Source: Phycisphaeraceae bacterium (lineage in GTDB: Bacteria; Planctomycetota; Phycisphaerae; Phycisphaerales; UBA1924). Taken from it: a stretch of 64,000 nt of DNA. The stretch covers positions 186,001 through 250,000 of the forward strand of contig JACKHB010000002.1 of assembly GCA_020639195.1 (NCBI GenBank), given 5' to 3'. Positions 1 through 8,512 of this stretch are shown one piece after another. Position numbers and translations under genes: made by a program. Numbering within the stretch: position 1 is the stretch's first letter; the number at the start of each line of letters is the position of its first letter. Below the pieces are notes generated by a model. That model had not been told where the DNA came from, made no database searches, and saw nothing but the letters and a program-made list of their open reading frames with translations.

Positions 1-1
1 C

Positions 2-772
2 GTCGACCCGGCCCCAGGTACGACTCCCTGGTCCAGAGTCATCGGCGACTGGACGACATCCGGCTCGATCGCCCCACCTTCTCCGCCTCCGGTCGAGGTC
101 ATCCCGCGCCTCATTTCTCCCTCCGCCGGTTCGGTCGCGCGGGCGTGGCTCACGCCCCCGTCTCGATCGGGCTCGCGGCCAGTGCCCCTCGCGCCGCTGT
201 TCGATCCGACGTTCGAGGGACATCGAAACAAAGGCCTCGCGCTCCACGCCTGGCTCGAGACGATCGAGTGGCTCGAAGATTGGGCGGCCGACGCGGATTT
301 CCTGCTCGAGTCGACGCGCCGGATCGGAATCGAACCGGAGAACGTCCGACAGAACCTCGACTCGCTGCTGGCTTCCCTGCACAATCCTTCCTCTTCGCTG
401 GCCAATGCGCTCCGCCGATCCAGGTATGCCGGCTGGAAGGGACTGCTCACGGTCTACCGGGAGTGGCCCTTTGCCATGATCGACTCCCCGAGGCCCGATG
501 GGGATTCGGGACTCGTTTCGGGCCGCATCGACCGCCTGGTGGTTGCTCGCGATCAAGACCGCGCCCTTCAAGCCGAAGTGATCGACTTTAAGTCCGGAGG
601 CTCCGCCTCCGAGGCACAGAGCGAGCACGCGAACCAACTCGGCGCCTACCGCCGCGCCGTCGCCGCCGCATTCGATCTGCCCGAGTCGCGCGTCCAGACC
701 ACCGTTGTCCTAGTCGGGTCGGATCAGGTGCTCACGCTGCCGTCGGATCATGTCAACAATGGTGGCCCATGA
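2..772 (+). CDS. C-terminal nuclease domain of an AddA/RecB-type helicase-nuclease (5' end outside window)
   Basis: The reading frame is open from base 2, so this is the 3' end of a longer gene. The visible part matches the PD-(D/E)XK nuclease domain that ends AddA-type UvrD-family helicases, which process double-strand breaks before recombination. The nuclease signatures appear in the expected order: a His in GLALHAWLE (245-247), an Asp in GRIDRLV (530-532), the Asp and Lys of VIDFKSG (584-592), then the Gln/Tyr element QLGAYRRAV. The helicase motifs would lie upstream of the window. A GTG at 182 could serve as an internal start, but the frame upstream has no stop and a free nuclease domain is less likely. 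The stop at 770-772 lies just before the next gene on the same strand. The AddA-like assignment is by family resemblance; a Cas4-like or RecB-like nuclease is the alternative. Confidence 0.75.
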   Translation, partial: VDPAPGTTPWSRVIGDWTTSGSIAPPSPPPVEVIPRLISPSAGSVARAWLTPPSRSGSRPVPLAPLFDPTFEGHRNKGLALHAWLETIEWLEDWAADADFLLESTRRIGIEPENVRQNLDSLLASLHNPSSSLANALRRSRYAGWKGLLTVYREWPFAMIDSPRPDGDSGLVSGRIDRLVVARDQDRALQAEVIDFKSGGSASEAQSEHANQLGAYRRAVAAAFDLPESRVQTTVVLVGSDQVLTLPSDHVNNGGP

Positions 773-788
773 GCCACCGGAGAGATCA

Positions 789-1610
789 ATGACGGCCGAC
801 CCGATCGCAGCCCGGCTGCGCGTGGCCGTCCACGCCGCCCGACGTGCGGGGCGTTCCACGCTTGCGCATTTCCAGCAATCGGATCTCAACGTCGAACGCA
901 AGGACGACGGCACACCGGTCACCATCGCCGACCGGGAAGCCGAGCGCGTCCTTCGGGCGATCATCGCCGACGCCTTTCCCGGCGATGGCGTCCTGGGCGA
1001 GGAGTTCGGCGAGACTCCCGGCGACTCCGGCTACAGGTGGGTCCTAGATCCCATCGACGGCACCAAGTCCTTCGTTCGGGGCGTTCCCGCCTACGGCACG
1101 CTCGTCGCCTGCGAGCGAGCCGACAGGCCAATCGTGGGCGTGGTGTACATCCCGGCTCTCGACGAGATCGTCTACGGCGGAATCGGCCAGGGCGCTTGGC
1201 ACGCCCTCGGCGAGGCGGATCCCGTCCCCGCCCACGTCTCCTCGACCACCCGCCTCCGCGATGCGTGCGTCTGCACGACATCCCTGGGCTATTTTCACAA
1301 GATCGGGCGTGGCAGAGCGTTCGAACTGCTCAGCAAGCGCACCGGGCTCGTGCGCGGATGGAGCGACTGCTACGCGCACGTCCTGCTCGCGACGGGCCGC
1401 ATCGACGCCGTCATCGAGCCGTATGTCCACTATTGGGATGTGGCCCACCTCCCGCCGATCCTGGGAGAACTCGGAGGACACTTCGCCGCGTTCGACGGAA
1501 AGCCCGATCCGCGGTCTTCCGATTGCATCGCGACCAACGGCCGCCTCACCGGAGAATTGCTCACACTCGTCAGAGACGCGGGGCGCGAAGCGCCAGTCGC
1601 CGCCGAGTAG
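789..1610 (+). CDS. Inositol-monophosphatase-family phosphatase, probably histidinol-phosphatase
   Basis: A 273-residue member of the Mg-dependent, Li-sensitive IMPase fold. The metal ligands are visible: Glu71-Glu72 in GEEFG, the DPIDGT signature at 87-92, and Asp217 in YWDVAH. The pattern WVLDPIDGTKSFVRGVP and the WSDCYAHVLLATGRID segment resemble HisN-type histidinol-phosphatases, which remove phosphate in the penultimate step of histidine synthesis. No other his gene is nearby, so the substrate is inferred from similarity only; inositol phosphate or 3'-phosphoadenosine phosphate remain possible. The ATG at 789 was chosen because GGAGAG lies about 5 bases upstream. The longer in-frame start at 750 would overlap the preceding nuclease gene and adds an unconserved tail. 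Confidence 0.8.
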   Translation: MTADPIAARLRVAVHAARRAGRSTLAHFQQSDLNVERKDDGTPVTIADREAERVLRAIIADAFPGDGVLGEEFGETPGDSGYRWVLDPIDGTKSFVRGVPAYGTLVACERADRPIVGVVYIPALDEIVYGGIGQGAWHALGEADPVPAHVSSTTRLRDACVCTTSLGYFHKIGRGRAFELLSKRTGLVRGWSDCYAHVLLATGRIDAVIEPYVHYWDVAHLPPILGELGGHFAAFDGKPDPRSSDCIATNGRLTGELLTLVRDAGREAPVAAE

Positions 1611-1613
1611 GCG

Positions 1614-2141
1614 TCACATCGCCGATCCCAGGCCCATACACCGCCGCCACGTGCTCACCTGCCCGAGGTGCATCATGGTGTGGCTGAGCATGTAGAACGC
1701 GACCGTCCCGCCGACGGTCACCGTGCGCGATCGCATGCGGTGATCCTCGGGCAACTCCGGCGCGAACACCTCGTCACCGACGCTCAACACGCCCTCGACA
1801 AACGCCCCGTACGAGCGCCGGAACGCACTGACAATCGCCTCCATTGCCGGATAGATCGACCCCTTCGGATCGTCGCGGCACTCAAGCCCCGCACGAAACA
1901 CGTCCGCAAAGCCCGTCGGCGGTTCGGCCGCGTCGGTCGGAACCCCCAGCAGCTCGAGCGCCCTTGACGGATAGAGGCACAGGTGCCCGTACACGAACGC
2001 CGGATGCACCGCGTCCACCTCCACACCTCCAACCCGGGCCTTCCTCGCGAAGGTCTCGGCCGTGACATCCTTCAGCAGCATCTCGCCCAGCCCGGTGCTC
2101 AGCTTCACGCACGCGCTGAGCGACGTCGCCATCGTGTTCAT
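1614..2141 (-). CDS. DinB-like four-helix-bundle protein
   Basis: A 175-residue protein resembling the DinB/YfiT-like family, small four-helix bundles that usually bind a divalent metal through three histidines and act as thiol transferases or unknown enzymes. Candidate ligands are His46 and His53 in HPAFVYGHL and His154/His158 in HTMMHLGQ, the spacing seen in the family. The ATG at 2141 follows a strong GAGGAG ribosome site (2148-2153 on the opposite strand) seven bases away, so it is preferred to the longer frame beginning near 2186. It ends 3 bases from the stop of the convergent phosphatase gene. The biochemical role cannot be told from sequence. Confidence 0.65.
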   Translation of the reverse strand: MNTMATSLSACVKLSTGLGEMLLKDVTAETFARKARVGGVEVDAVHPAFVYGHLCLYPSRALELLGVPTDAAEPPTGFADVFRAGLECRDDPKGSIYPAMEAIVSAFRRSYGAFVEGVLSVGDEVFAPELPEDHRMRSRTVTVGGTVAFYMLSHTMMHLGQVSTWRRCMGLGSAM

Positions 2142-2195
2142 CTCTTGCTCCTCGGCCCGAAGGCAGAACCACGCTCCAGGGGTCAATTCCTCGCA

Positions 2196-3263
2196 TCAGT
2201 TCCCGACAAACCGCGCATAGACCGCTCGCGCGGCGTGCTCCGACGCCACGCCGCGAACGATCGCTCGACCGTCCCCAAAGACAGTCAGCTCGATCTCGCC
2301 GCCGTCAACCCCCCGCTCCGCGCCGATCGCGCCCCGCACCATCGAACTCGACGCTCGAAACTCGCCGTGGCGCGACAGCGTCAACGCCAATCGATTCAGA
2401 TCGATCCGCGTCTCCTGCGAAGCGTGCACCTGGTAGGCGTTCTGGCCGCAGAGCGCCACCGAGTCCTGTGATCCGCGCCCATCGAGAAACTCGAACCGCC
2501 TCTCCCCGCAGCAGGGACATTCCGGCCGTGGCCCGCCGGTGCTGAGCCGCCGCCGCCGCGACTCCCACAGGTCAAACTCGAGCAGACTCGGCGAGACGCT
2601 CGACGCAGCGCCCATCAGGATCTTGAGCGCCAGGTCAGCCTGCGCCGCCCCGACGATCGACACCACCGGCCCCCACACGCCAGCCGTGTCACACGTCTCC
2701 AGAGTCGCGGCACCCGGTGGCTCCTCAAAAACGCACCGCAGGCACGCCGTCCTGCCCGCGATGATCGGCATCACCATGCCCCGCGAGGCCACCGCCCCGC
2801 CGTACACCCAGGCGCCACCCGCCCGCACGACCGCATCGTTGAGCAAGTACCGCGTCTGCACGTTGTCCGTTCCATCCACGACCACGCCCGCAGCCCCATC
2901 CCCAACCAGAGGCAGCAGCCGATCGAGATTCCGGTGGGTCACATCCGCAACTTCGGCCCCGATCGACACCGAGGAGTTGATCGCGCGAAGCCGGTTCGCG
3001 GCGCACACGGCCTTCGGAGCCCGCTGACGCGCATCGGCCTCGTCAAACAGGATCTGGCGCTGCAGATTGGTCCACTCGACCGTGTCCCGATCGATCAACG
3101 TCAGCCGCCCGACCCCCGCCCGGACAAGCAAGTCCGCGGCGACACACCCCAGCGCTCCACACCCGACCACCGCGGCGTGCGAAGCCGCCAGCCGCGCCTG
3201 ACCGGCCTCCCCGACGGGATCGAGGATCATCTGCCTGTGATAGCGGGCAAACTCGGGGCGCAT
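2196..3263 (-). CDS. ThiF/MoeB/HesA-family E1-like adenylyltransferase
   Basis: A 355-residue E1-like enzyme that adenylates the C-terminal glycine of a ubiquitin-like sulfur carrier (ThiS or MoaD type). The nucleotide-binding GCGALG sits at 34-39, Asp58 in LIDRD and Asp130 in DGTDN bind Mg-ATP, and CDTAGVWGP (191-199) holds the candidate catalytic cysteine. Two CxxC pairs, CLRC (174-177) and CPCC (249-252), should bind zinc. About 90 further residues ending in a small domain with ELTVFGDGRAIVRG resemble the tail of some Bacillus-type ThiF proteins. No ThiS, MoaD or thiazole/molybdopterin gene is nearby, so thiamine versus molybdopterin cannot be decided. The ATG at 3263 begins the conserved RPEFARYHRQ; upstream in-frame sequence looks non-coding. 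Confidence 0.8.
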   Translation of the reverse strand: MRPEFARYHRQMILDPVGEAGQARLAASHAAVVGCGALGCVAADLLVRAGVGRLTLIDRDTVEWTNLQRQILFDEADARQRAPKAVCAANRLRAINSSVSIGAEVADVTHRNLDRLLPLVGDGAAGVVVDGTDNVQTRYLLNDAVVRAGGAWVYGGAVASRGMVMPIIAGRTACLRCVFEEPPGAATLETCDTAGVWGPVVSIVGAAQADLALKILMGAASSVSPSLLEFDLWESRRRRLSTGGPRPECPCCGERRFEFLDGRGSQDSVALCGQNAYQVHASQETRIDLNRLALTLSRHGEFRASSSMVRGAIGAERGVDGGEIELTVFGDGRAIVRGVASEHAARAVYARFVGN

Positions 3264-3398
3264 CTTCTGCTCGTTGGCGGTCGGACCTGCGCCCGGACTG
3301 TACCCCCGCCGCCCTCGCTCCCCGCCCGCCCGGCCACTTGGAACCAAGCCGACGCGCCCGTTTGGCACGCCGATTGAGGAAGGCATCGGGGAGCCCCT

Positions 3399-4178
3399 AT
3401 GGACTATGGCTTGTACATCTCCTCTTCTGGCCTGCTGACCAGCCTCTACCGGCAGGACGTGCTGACCAACAACTTGTCCAACGCCGACACACCCGGGTTT
3501 CGACACAGCCTCGCCGCGGCCCGCCAGCGCGATCCCGCGCGCGTCGAGGATTCCCTCTGGCAACTCCCCTCGAGCGAACTGCTGGAAAAGCTCGGCGCGG
3601 GCCTGCTGCTGTCGCCCACCCGCATCAGCACGCAGCAGGGTCCCCTCCAGACCACGGGCAATGACCTCGACGCCGCCATCATGGGCGACGGGTACTTTCT
3701 CGTCCGTGACGACGCCGACCAGTCCGGGCAGTATCTCCGGCTCACGCGCGATGGACGCTTCACCCGCTCGGCGGAATCCACCCTTGTTCGCGCGACGGAT
3801 GGCAAGGCCATCCTCGACGAATCACAGCGCCCGATCACACTCCCCGACGCCGGCCAGATCACGATCGACGCCGACGGGGTGATCCGCGCCGACGGCGAGG
3901 TCGTCGCGCGACTCGCTCTGGTCGACACCCCGCAGCGCGACCGCCTCCTGCCCACGGCCGGGGGCCTGCTCAAGCCCGATGCCGACATCGCCTCGTCGCT
4001 CGAACCCGCAACGGGCTCGGTGCGCCAGCACGCCATCGAGGGCTCCACGGTGGACCCCGTCAAGGCGATGATGGACATGACCGGCGCGAGCCGGGCCGCG
4101 CAGGCCAACATCGGCATGATCACCTACCACGACCAGGCCATCGAGCGAGCCATCTCACTCGGTCGCGTCAACGGCTGA
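3399..4178 (+). CDS. flgF: Flagellar basal-body rod protein FlgF
   Basis: A 259-residue flagellar rod/hook family protein. The N-terminal LTNNLSNADTPGFRHSL is the ANTPGF-type rod signature, and the C-terminal helix QHAIEGSTVDPVKAMMDM is the conserved region that packs against the N-terminal helix in the rod coiled coil. The central FlgG-like beta domain includes GDGYFLVRDD and LTRDGRFTRSAE. It is shorter and more divergent than the following flgG, which fits FlgF of the proximal rod. GGGAG lies just upstream of the ATG. First gene of the flgF-flgG-flgA-flgH run, 13 bases before flgG. Confidence 0.85.
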   Translation: MDYGLYISSSGLLTSLYRQDVLTNNLSNADTPGFRHSLAAARQRDPARVEDSLWQLPSSELLEKLGAGLLLSPTRISTQQGPLQTTGNDLDAAIMGDGYFLVRDDADQSGQYLRLTRDGRFTRSAESTLVRATDGKAILDESQRPITLPDAGQITIDADGVIRADGEVVARLALVDTPQRDRLLPTAGGLLKPDADIASSLEPATGSVRQHAIEGSTVDPVKAMMDMTGASRAAQANIGMITYHDQAIERAISLGRVNG

Positions 4179-4191
4179 GAAAGGAACACCC

Positions 4192-4989
4192 ATGGCCATC
4201 CTCGCCATGCAGTCCGCCGCGAGCGCGCTCTCCGCACTCAACACGCAACTCGACGTCTCGGCCCACAATCTCGCCAACGTCAACACGGCGGGATTCAAGT
4301 CCAGCCGCACGAACTTCCAGGACCTGCTCTACGTCGCGCGCGCGCAGCCGGGGGTCGAGAACTCCATCGGCGACATCCGGCCCACCGGCCTGTTCGTCGG
4401 CCTGGGTGTCAAGGTCTCCGGCACGCAACTCGACTTCGCACAGGGTCCGGCCCTGATCACCGAGAATCCTCTCGACGTGCGAATCTCCGGCGAGGGGTTC
4501 TTTCAGGTCCAGATCGAAAACGGCCAGATCGCCTACAGCCGCGCGGGCAACTTCATCGTCAACCGCGACGGCGAACTCACGCTCGGGAACGACCAGGGCC
4601 GGCGCCTCGAGCCCGGAATCCAGATCCCCGAGAACGCCGAGGCCATCGACATCTCCAGCGACGGTCGAGTCTTCGTCACCGTCCAGGGCGAGGCCGAGCC
4701 CCAGGAGGTGGGCCAGATCGAACTCGCCACCTTCATCAACCCCGCCGGACTCCGGCCCGTCGGAGAAAACCTGTACGTCGAGTCCGATGGCTCCGGCCCC
4801 CCCACCACCGGCGCACCCGGTGAGGAGAGTCGCGGCAGCCTCATCGCTGGGATGCTCGAAGCCTCCAACGTCGATCCGACCCGAGAACTCATCGAATTGA
4901 TCCGCACGCAGCGAGCCTTCGAGATGAACAGCCAGTCCATCCGCGCCGCCGACGAAACCCTCCGTTCCGTCGCGCAACTCAGGCGATAA
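4192..4989 (+). CDS. flgG: Flagellar distal rod protein FlgG
   Basis: A 265-residue protein of typical FlgG length. The N-terminus carries the rod signature NLANVNTAGFKSSRTNFQD, the middle carries GEGFFQVQIENGQIAYSR, and the C-terminus carries GMLEASNVDPTRELIELI and the QRAFEMNSQSIRAADETL helix of rod and hook proteins. It polymerises as the distal rod crossing the periplasm through the P and L rings. An AAGGAACACCC ribosome site precedes the ATG. The stop is 3 bases before flgA, so the genes are almost certainly co-transcribed. Confidence 0.93.
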   Translation: MAILAMQSAASALSALNTQLDVSAHNLANVNTAGFKSSRTNFQDLLYVARAQPGVENSIGDIRPTGLFVGLGVKVSGTQLDFAQGPALITENPLDVRISGEGFFQVQIENGQIAYSRAGNFIVNRDGELTLGNDQGRRLEPGIQIPENAEAIDISSDGRVFVTVQGEAEPQEVGQIELATFINPAGLRPVGENLYVESDGSGPPTTGAPGEESRGSLIAGMLEASNVDPTRELIELIRTQRAFEMNSQSIRAADETLRSVAQLRR

Positions 4990-4992
4990 CCC

Positions 4993-6012
4993 ATGGCGAC
5001 GCGACTGATCGCCATCCTCTCGTGCCTGCTCGCGCTGCGCGCCCCGGCGGACTCGGTCACGCTCCTCTCCCGGGCCACGCTCGATCCATCCTGCGATGTC
5101 ACACTCTCGGACGTCGCCGTTCTCGATGGTCCCGCCGCGATCGCCATGTCCGACCTCGTCGTCCTTCCGGCCGCTCAGATCGACACCACATCGCCTTGGT
5201 TCACGGTGGACATCCAGCGACTCCGAGACGCGATCAGCCCCCTCGACGCCCACACCCGCGCGGTTCTGAACATCTCCGGACGCGCGTGCGTGGTTCGCGT
5301 CCGCGCGGTCAATGACGAGGACGTCTCGGAACAGTCCTCGCATCCGATTCGCGCGCTCGATCCGGCCCGCGCCAACGTCCGCGCGCATGTCGAAGCGGCG
5401 CTTGTCAACTACTTCCAGGTTCCCGCGAGCGAGCTGCGGCTTGAGTTTGAAGACCGCGATGCCGACCTGCTCAATCTGAAGACCGACGATCGCGCCGTCC
5501 ACGCCCGCATCGCCGGGCTGTCCTCGCGCATCCCGGTCGTCGTCACGGTCTACGACGGCCAGACGATCGCCGCGTCGGGAACGGTCCGGATCACGACCCA
5601 CGTCCTGCGTGAGGTCGCCGTCGCCGCCAGCCCGATCCGACGGGCCGAGACCATCACCCCCGACATGCTCCGCAATGAACAACGCTGGCTGCCGGCCGAT
5701 GCCGAGCCGTGCAGCGCCGAGTCCCTGATCGGCGCCGTCGCGCGACGTTCCATCGACGCGGACCAGGCCATCGACGCCTCGGCCGCACAGCCCCCGATCG
5801 CGATCCACCGGGGCGATGTCGTCGTCGTTCACTGTGTGCTCGGGTCGATCGTGATCGAAGAGCGGGCCAGAGCCCGCCACGCCGCCCGCGACGGCGAGCC
5901 TCTCGAGCTCGAATCGCTCGACGGCGCCAAGCGCCGATTTCTCGCCCGCGCCGCAGGCCCGGGGCGGGCAGTCCTCATCGAAGGCCCCATCGGCCCGGAG
6001 CGCCATTCATGA
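4993..6012 (+). CDS. flgA: Flagellar P-ring assembly chaperone FlgA
   Basis: A 339-residue secreted protein with an N-terminal Sec-type signal (short basic start, then AILSCLLALRAP). The C-terminal half has the SAF-like pattern of FlgA: REVAVAASPIRRAETITPDMLRNEQRW, then IGAVARRSIDADQAIDASA and HRGDVVVVHCVLGSIVIEERARA. FlgA assists polymerisation of FlgI into the P ring in the periplasm. Residues about 80-200 are a longer N-terminal region than in E. coli FlgA. The last codons overlap the flgH start (ATGA at 6009-6012), which indicates translational coupling. Confidence 0.82.
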   Translation: MATRLIAILSCLLALRAPADSVTLLSRATLDPSCDVTLSDVAVLDGPAAIAMSDLVVLPAAQIDTTSPWFTVDIQRLRDAISPLDAHTRAVLNISGRACVVRVRAVNDEDVSEQSSHPIRALDPARANVRAHVEAALVNYFQVPASELRLEFEDRDADLLNLKTDDRAVHARIAGLSSRIPVVVTVYDGQTIAASGTVRITTHVLREVAVAASPIRRAETITPDMLRNEQRWLPADAEPCSAESLIGAVARRSIDADQAIDASAAQPPIAIHRGDVVVVHCVLGSIVIEERARARHAARDGEPLELESLDGAKRRFLARAAGPGRAVLIEGPIGPERHS

Positions 6013-6674
6013 TCCGCACCGCAGCACTCGTTCTCATCGCCGCCCCGGCCGCATGCACCGCCCAGAGCCTCTTCCTGCAGCCCTTCCCCGCCGCGCCGTC
6101 CGCCAGCGAGGTTCCGTACCTCCGCGGCATCAGCATGCTCGCCATCGAGCCCCCCCAACCCCGCACGTACGCCATCCACGATCTCGTGACGATCCTGATC
6201 GACGAGAACAGCCGGGCCTCCAGCTCACAAACCCTCGACACGAAGAAGGACTCGGAGATCAACGCCAAGCTGAACAAGCTTCTCGACCTGGAAGAACTCC
6301 TCGAGACGCGCCTCGTGCAGGGCAACCTGACCGGCGTCGACCTCATCGACGCCTCGGGCGCCTCGAAGTTCAAGGGCGATGGCGATTACGAGCGAAGCGA
6401 CCGGTTCACGGCCCGCATCACCGCCGAAATCATCGACGTCAAGCCCAACGGCACACTCGTGGTCGAAGCGCGCAAGGCGATCGTCCGTGATCGCGAAGAG
6501 TCCGTGATCGTCCTCACCGGGATCTGTCGCCAGGAAGACGTGACGAGCCAGAACACGGTCCTCTCGAGCCAGCTGGCCGACCTCGTCGTCGAGCAGCACA
6601 ACACCGGCGACCTCAAGGACGCCGCGTCCAAGGGTTTCCTCACACGCATCGCCGAGGCGATCTTCAACTTCTAG
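6009..6674 (+). CDS. flgH: Flagellar L-ring protein FlgH
   Basis: A 221-residue FlgH homologue forming the outer-membrane L ring around the rod. The family region is clear: DLVTILIDENSRASSSQTLD near the N-terminus, then FKGDGDYERSDRFTARITAE and NGTLVVEARKAIVRDREESV. The N-terminus MIRTAALVLIAAPAACTAQS is a signal with a possible lipobox ending at Cys16; FlgH is normally a lipoprotein, but the residue three before the Cys is not the usual Leu. Its presence indicates an outer membrane. flgI, which often follows, is not here: the next gene runs on the other strand and its stop codon overlaps this one. Confidence 0.85.
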   Translation: MIRTAALVLIAAPAACTAQSLFLQPFPAAPSASEVPYLRGISMLAIEPPQPRTYAIHDLVTILIDENSRASSSQTLDTKKDSEINAKLNKLLDLEELLETRLVQGNLTGVDLIDASGASKFKGDGDYERSDRFTARITAEIIDVKPNGTLVVEARKAIVRDREESVIVLTGICRQEDVTSQNTVLSSQLADLVVEQHNTGDLKDAASKGFLTRIAEAIFNF

Positions 6675-7621
6675 CCGACCGACCCATCACGCACCTTGAC
6701 CATCCACAGGCTCCCACCGCCCGGCGGCCTCACCCCGCGATACGCCTCTGCCACCTCCGCGCGTCGATACTCCGCCAGCATCCGATTCGCGATCAGCACG
6801 CGATACGCGTCGTTGTGCATCAGGAACGCCTGGAGCACCCACTGCTCGTTCCACGTCTGGGCCCGCCCGATGACCCACGGGCGCGGATACTGCACCGGAA
6901 AGAAGACGTCGTGCACGTGGATCAGCACGCCCGCGCGCAGCCGCGGCAGAACCTCAAAGAAGAACCAGTTCACGTCGCTGGCCATCCTCGCCACGTGCGA
7001 CCCGTCGTAGAACAGCACGTCGCCCGGCCCAAGGCCCTCAAAGACCTCCAGCGGCGCCCGCTGCAGCACGACGCGATGCAGCGTCCACTGCGCAGGCAAG
7101 GCCCGCATCACACTCTCGTTGGGGTACGGCTCGACCTGCACCACCTCGCACGCCGCACCGTCGTGCAGGTTCCGCTCCAGCGCCATCGCCAGGAGCAGGC
7201 TCGACCAGCCGCATCCGACCTCGACGTACCGCCGGGGCCGGCGCGAACGGACCAGCCCGTACTGCACGATCGCATCGGCGTTGTTCCACATGCCGTTCTT
7301 CCAGTGGAATGCCGGCGCGCCGCCCGAACCGGTGGCATCCGAGTCTTCGGGCACATCGCGCAGCTCCGCCGCGAACGCACCCACCTCGCGCGCCACCGAC
7401 ACCTGCTCGTCCAGCCGCCACTCGATCCCCGCCGGCGTCCGGGCCACCTCCCAGAGATCGCGATTGGCCTCGAGAAACTCGATGTCGTTCAGCGGCGAGT
7501 CGAAGTTCTTGCGCTGAAAGTGCCATCCAAGGCCCTGGATCTCACGCCGGTCCGCGCGCTTGAGCACGTCGATCGCCGCCCGGATCTGCGCCCGGCTCGG
7601 CGCTCCCTCTCCGCCGCGCAT
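6671..7621 (-). CDS. Class I SAM-dependent methyltransferase (Methyltransf_24-like)
   Basis: A 316-residue protein. The SAM-binding motif I is YVEVGCGWSSLLLAMAL (about residues 130-150), an acidic motif II follows in VVQVEPYP, and the DVLFYDGSH and AGVLIHVHDVFFP elements are typical of Methyltransf_24-type enzymes that act on small molecules or cell-surface sugars. The substrate is unknown. The N-terminal 100 residues, including LGWHFQRKNFDSPLNDIEF, are a family-specific cap. It converges on flgH and both genes use the same four bases, CTAG (6671-6674), for their stop codons. The start at 7621 is the only clear ATG; no strong ribosome site is evident. Confidence 0.7.
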   Translation of the reverse strand: MRGGEGAPSRAQIRAAIDVLKRADRREIQGLGWHFQRKNFDSPLNDIEFLEANRDLWEVARTPAGIEWRLDEQVSVAREVGAFAAELRDVPEDSDATGSGGAPAFHWKNGMWNNADAIVQYGLVRSRRPRRYVEVGCGWSSLLLAMALERNLHDGAACEVVQVEPYPNESVMRALPAQWTLHRVVLQRAPLEVFEGLGPGDVLFYDGSHVARMASDVNWFFFEVLPRLRAGVLIHVHDVFFPVQYPRPWVIGRAQTWNEQWVLQAFLMHNDAYRVLIANRMLAEYRRAEVAEAYRGVRPPGGGSLWMVKVRDGSVG

Positions 7622-7660
7622 GCTGACACTCCCCTCCCCCGCTTCGTCACTTCCCCGTCC

Positions 7661-8512
7661 CTACACCAGCCCCGTCGCGTAGAACACCGCGGTGAAGAAC
7701 AGGTCGGCGATGATGATCGCAACCACCGACTGAACCACCGTGCGCGTCGTCGCCGAGCCAACGCCCGCCGCGCCGCCCACCACCCGCAGTCCGTTCACGC
7801 ACGCGATCATCCCGATCAGCGTCCCGAACACCCCGCCCTTCACCACGCCCGTCAGGAAGTCCACCAGCTTCACCTGCACCAGCAGGTTCTCCCAGAACGT
7901 CGCCTGCGGGATCCCCAGAACCGCCGTCGAGATCCACAGCGCCGCGCCGATCGCCACGACATCCGCGAAGATCGCCAACGCCGTCATGCTCAGCACCGTC
8001 GCGATCAGCCGGGGCACCACCAGGAACCGGACCGGGTTCAGCGCGTGCGCCTCCAGCGCCTCGATCTCTTCGCTGACCACCATCGTCCCGATCTCCGCCG
8101 CGATCGACGCCCCCGCGAACCCCGTCAGCACGATCGCCCCGATCAGCGGCCCAAGCTCGCGCAGCACCGCCACACCGATGATGTTCGCGACCAGATCCCG
8201 CCGGCCGAACTCATCCAGCGGCGGCGCCAATTGCAGCGCCAGGATCAGGCCCACGCTCCCCGACACCAGCGAAACGATCCCGATCGACCGCACCCCGACG
8301 CGGATCATCTGCGAGACGATCGCCTTGCGCCCCAGCCTGACCCTCCGGCGCACCAGCGACGCAAGGATCACAGAGATCGCCTGCCACATCACGCCCAGCA
8401 CATCGCCGACGTGATCCAGCACGCCCAGCGTCGCCCGCCCGACGTACTCCACCGGCGCAACCAGCAGGCGCGTCAGCACCGAGCCTCCCTGCGAGCCCGA
8501 CCCCTCGGCCAT
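7661..8512 (-). CDS. MlaE-family ABC transporter permease
   Basis: A 283-residue polytopic membrane protein of the MlaE/YrbE family, the permease subunit of ABC systems that move phospholipids between inner and outer membranes with an MCE protein and an ATPase. Recognisable pieces are the long hydrophobic segments around GIVSLVSGSVGLILALQL, the conserved ELGPLIGAIVLTGFAGASIA and AEIGTMVVSEEIEALEA, and NPVRFLVVPRLIA. The ATPase and MCE genes are not in this window. Its ATG immediately follows the stop of the STAS gene, so it is the last gene of a four-gene minus-strand operon. The N-terminal 50 residues are an amphipathic extension seen in several family members. Confidence 0.88.
   Translation of the reverse strand: MAEGSGSQGGSVLTRLLVAPVEYVGRATLGVLDHVGDVLGVMWQAISVILASLVRRRVRLGRKAIVSQMIRVGVRSIGIVSLVSGSVGLILALQLAPPLDEFGRRDLVANIIGVAVLRELGPLIGAIVLTGFAGASIAAEIGTMVVSEEIEALEAHALNPVRFLVVPRLIATVLSMTALAIFADVVAIGAALWISTAVLGIPQATFWENLLVQVKLVDFLTGVVKGGVFGTLIGMIACVNGLRVVGGAAGVGSATTRTVVQSVVAIIIADLFFTAVFYATGLV

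Noticed and set aside
4168..6006. Long open frame on the minus strand opposite flgG and flgA
   Set aside because: Its product is Gly/Asp-rich with no domain, and it is fully antisense to clear flagellar genes; high GC keeps many antisense frames open.
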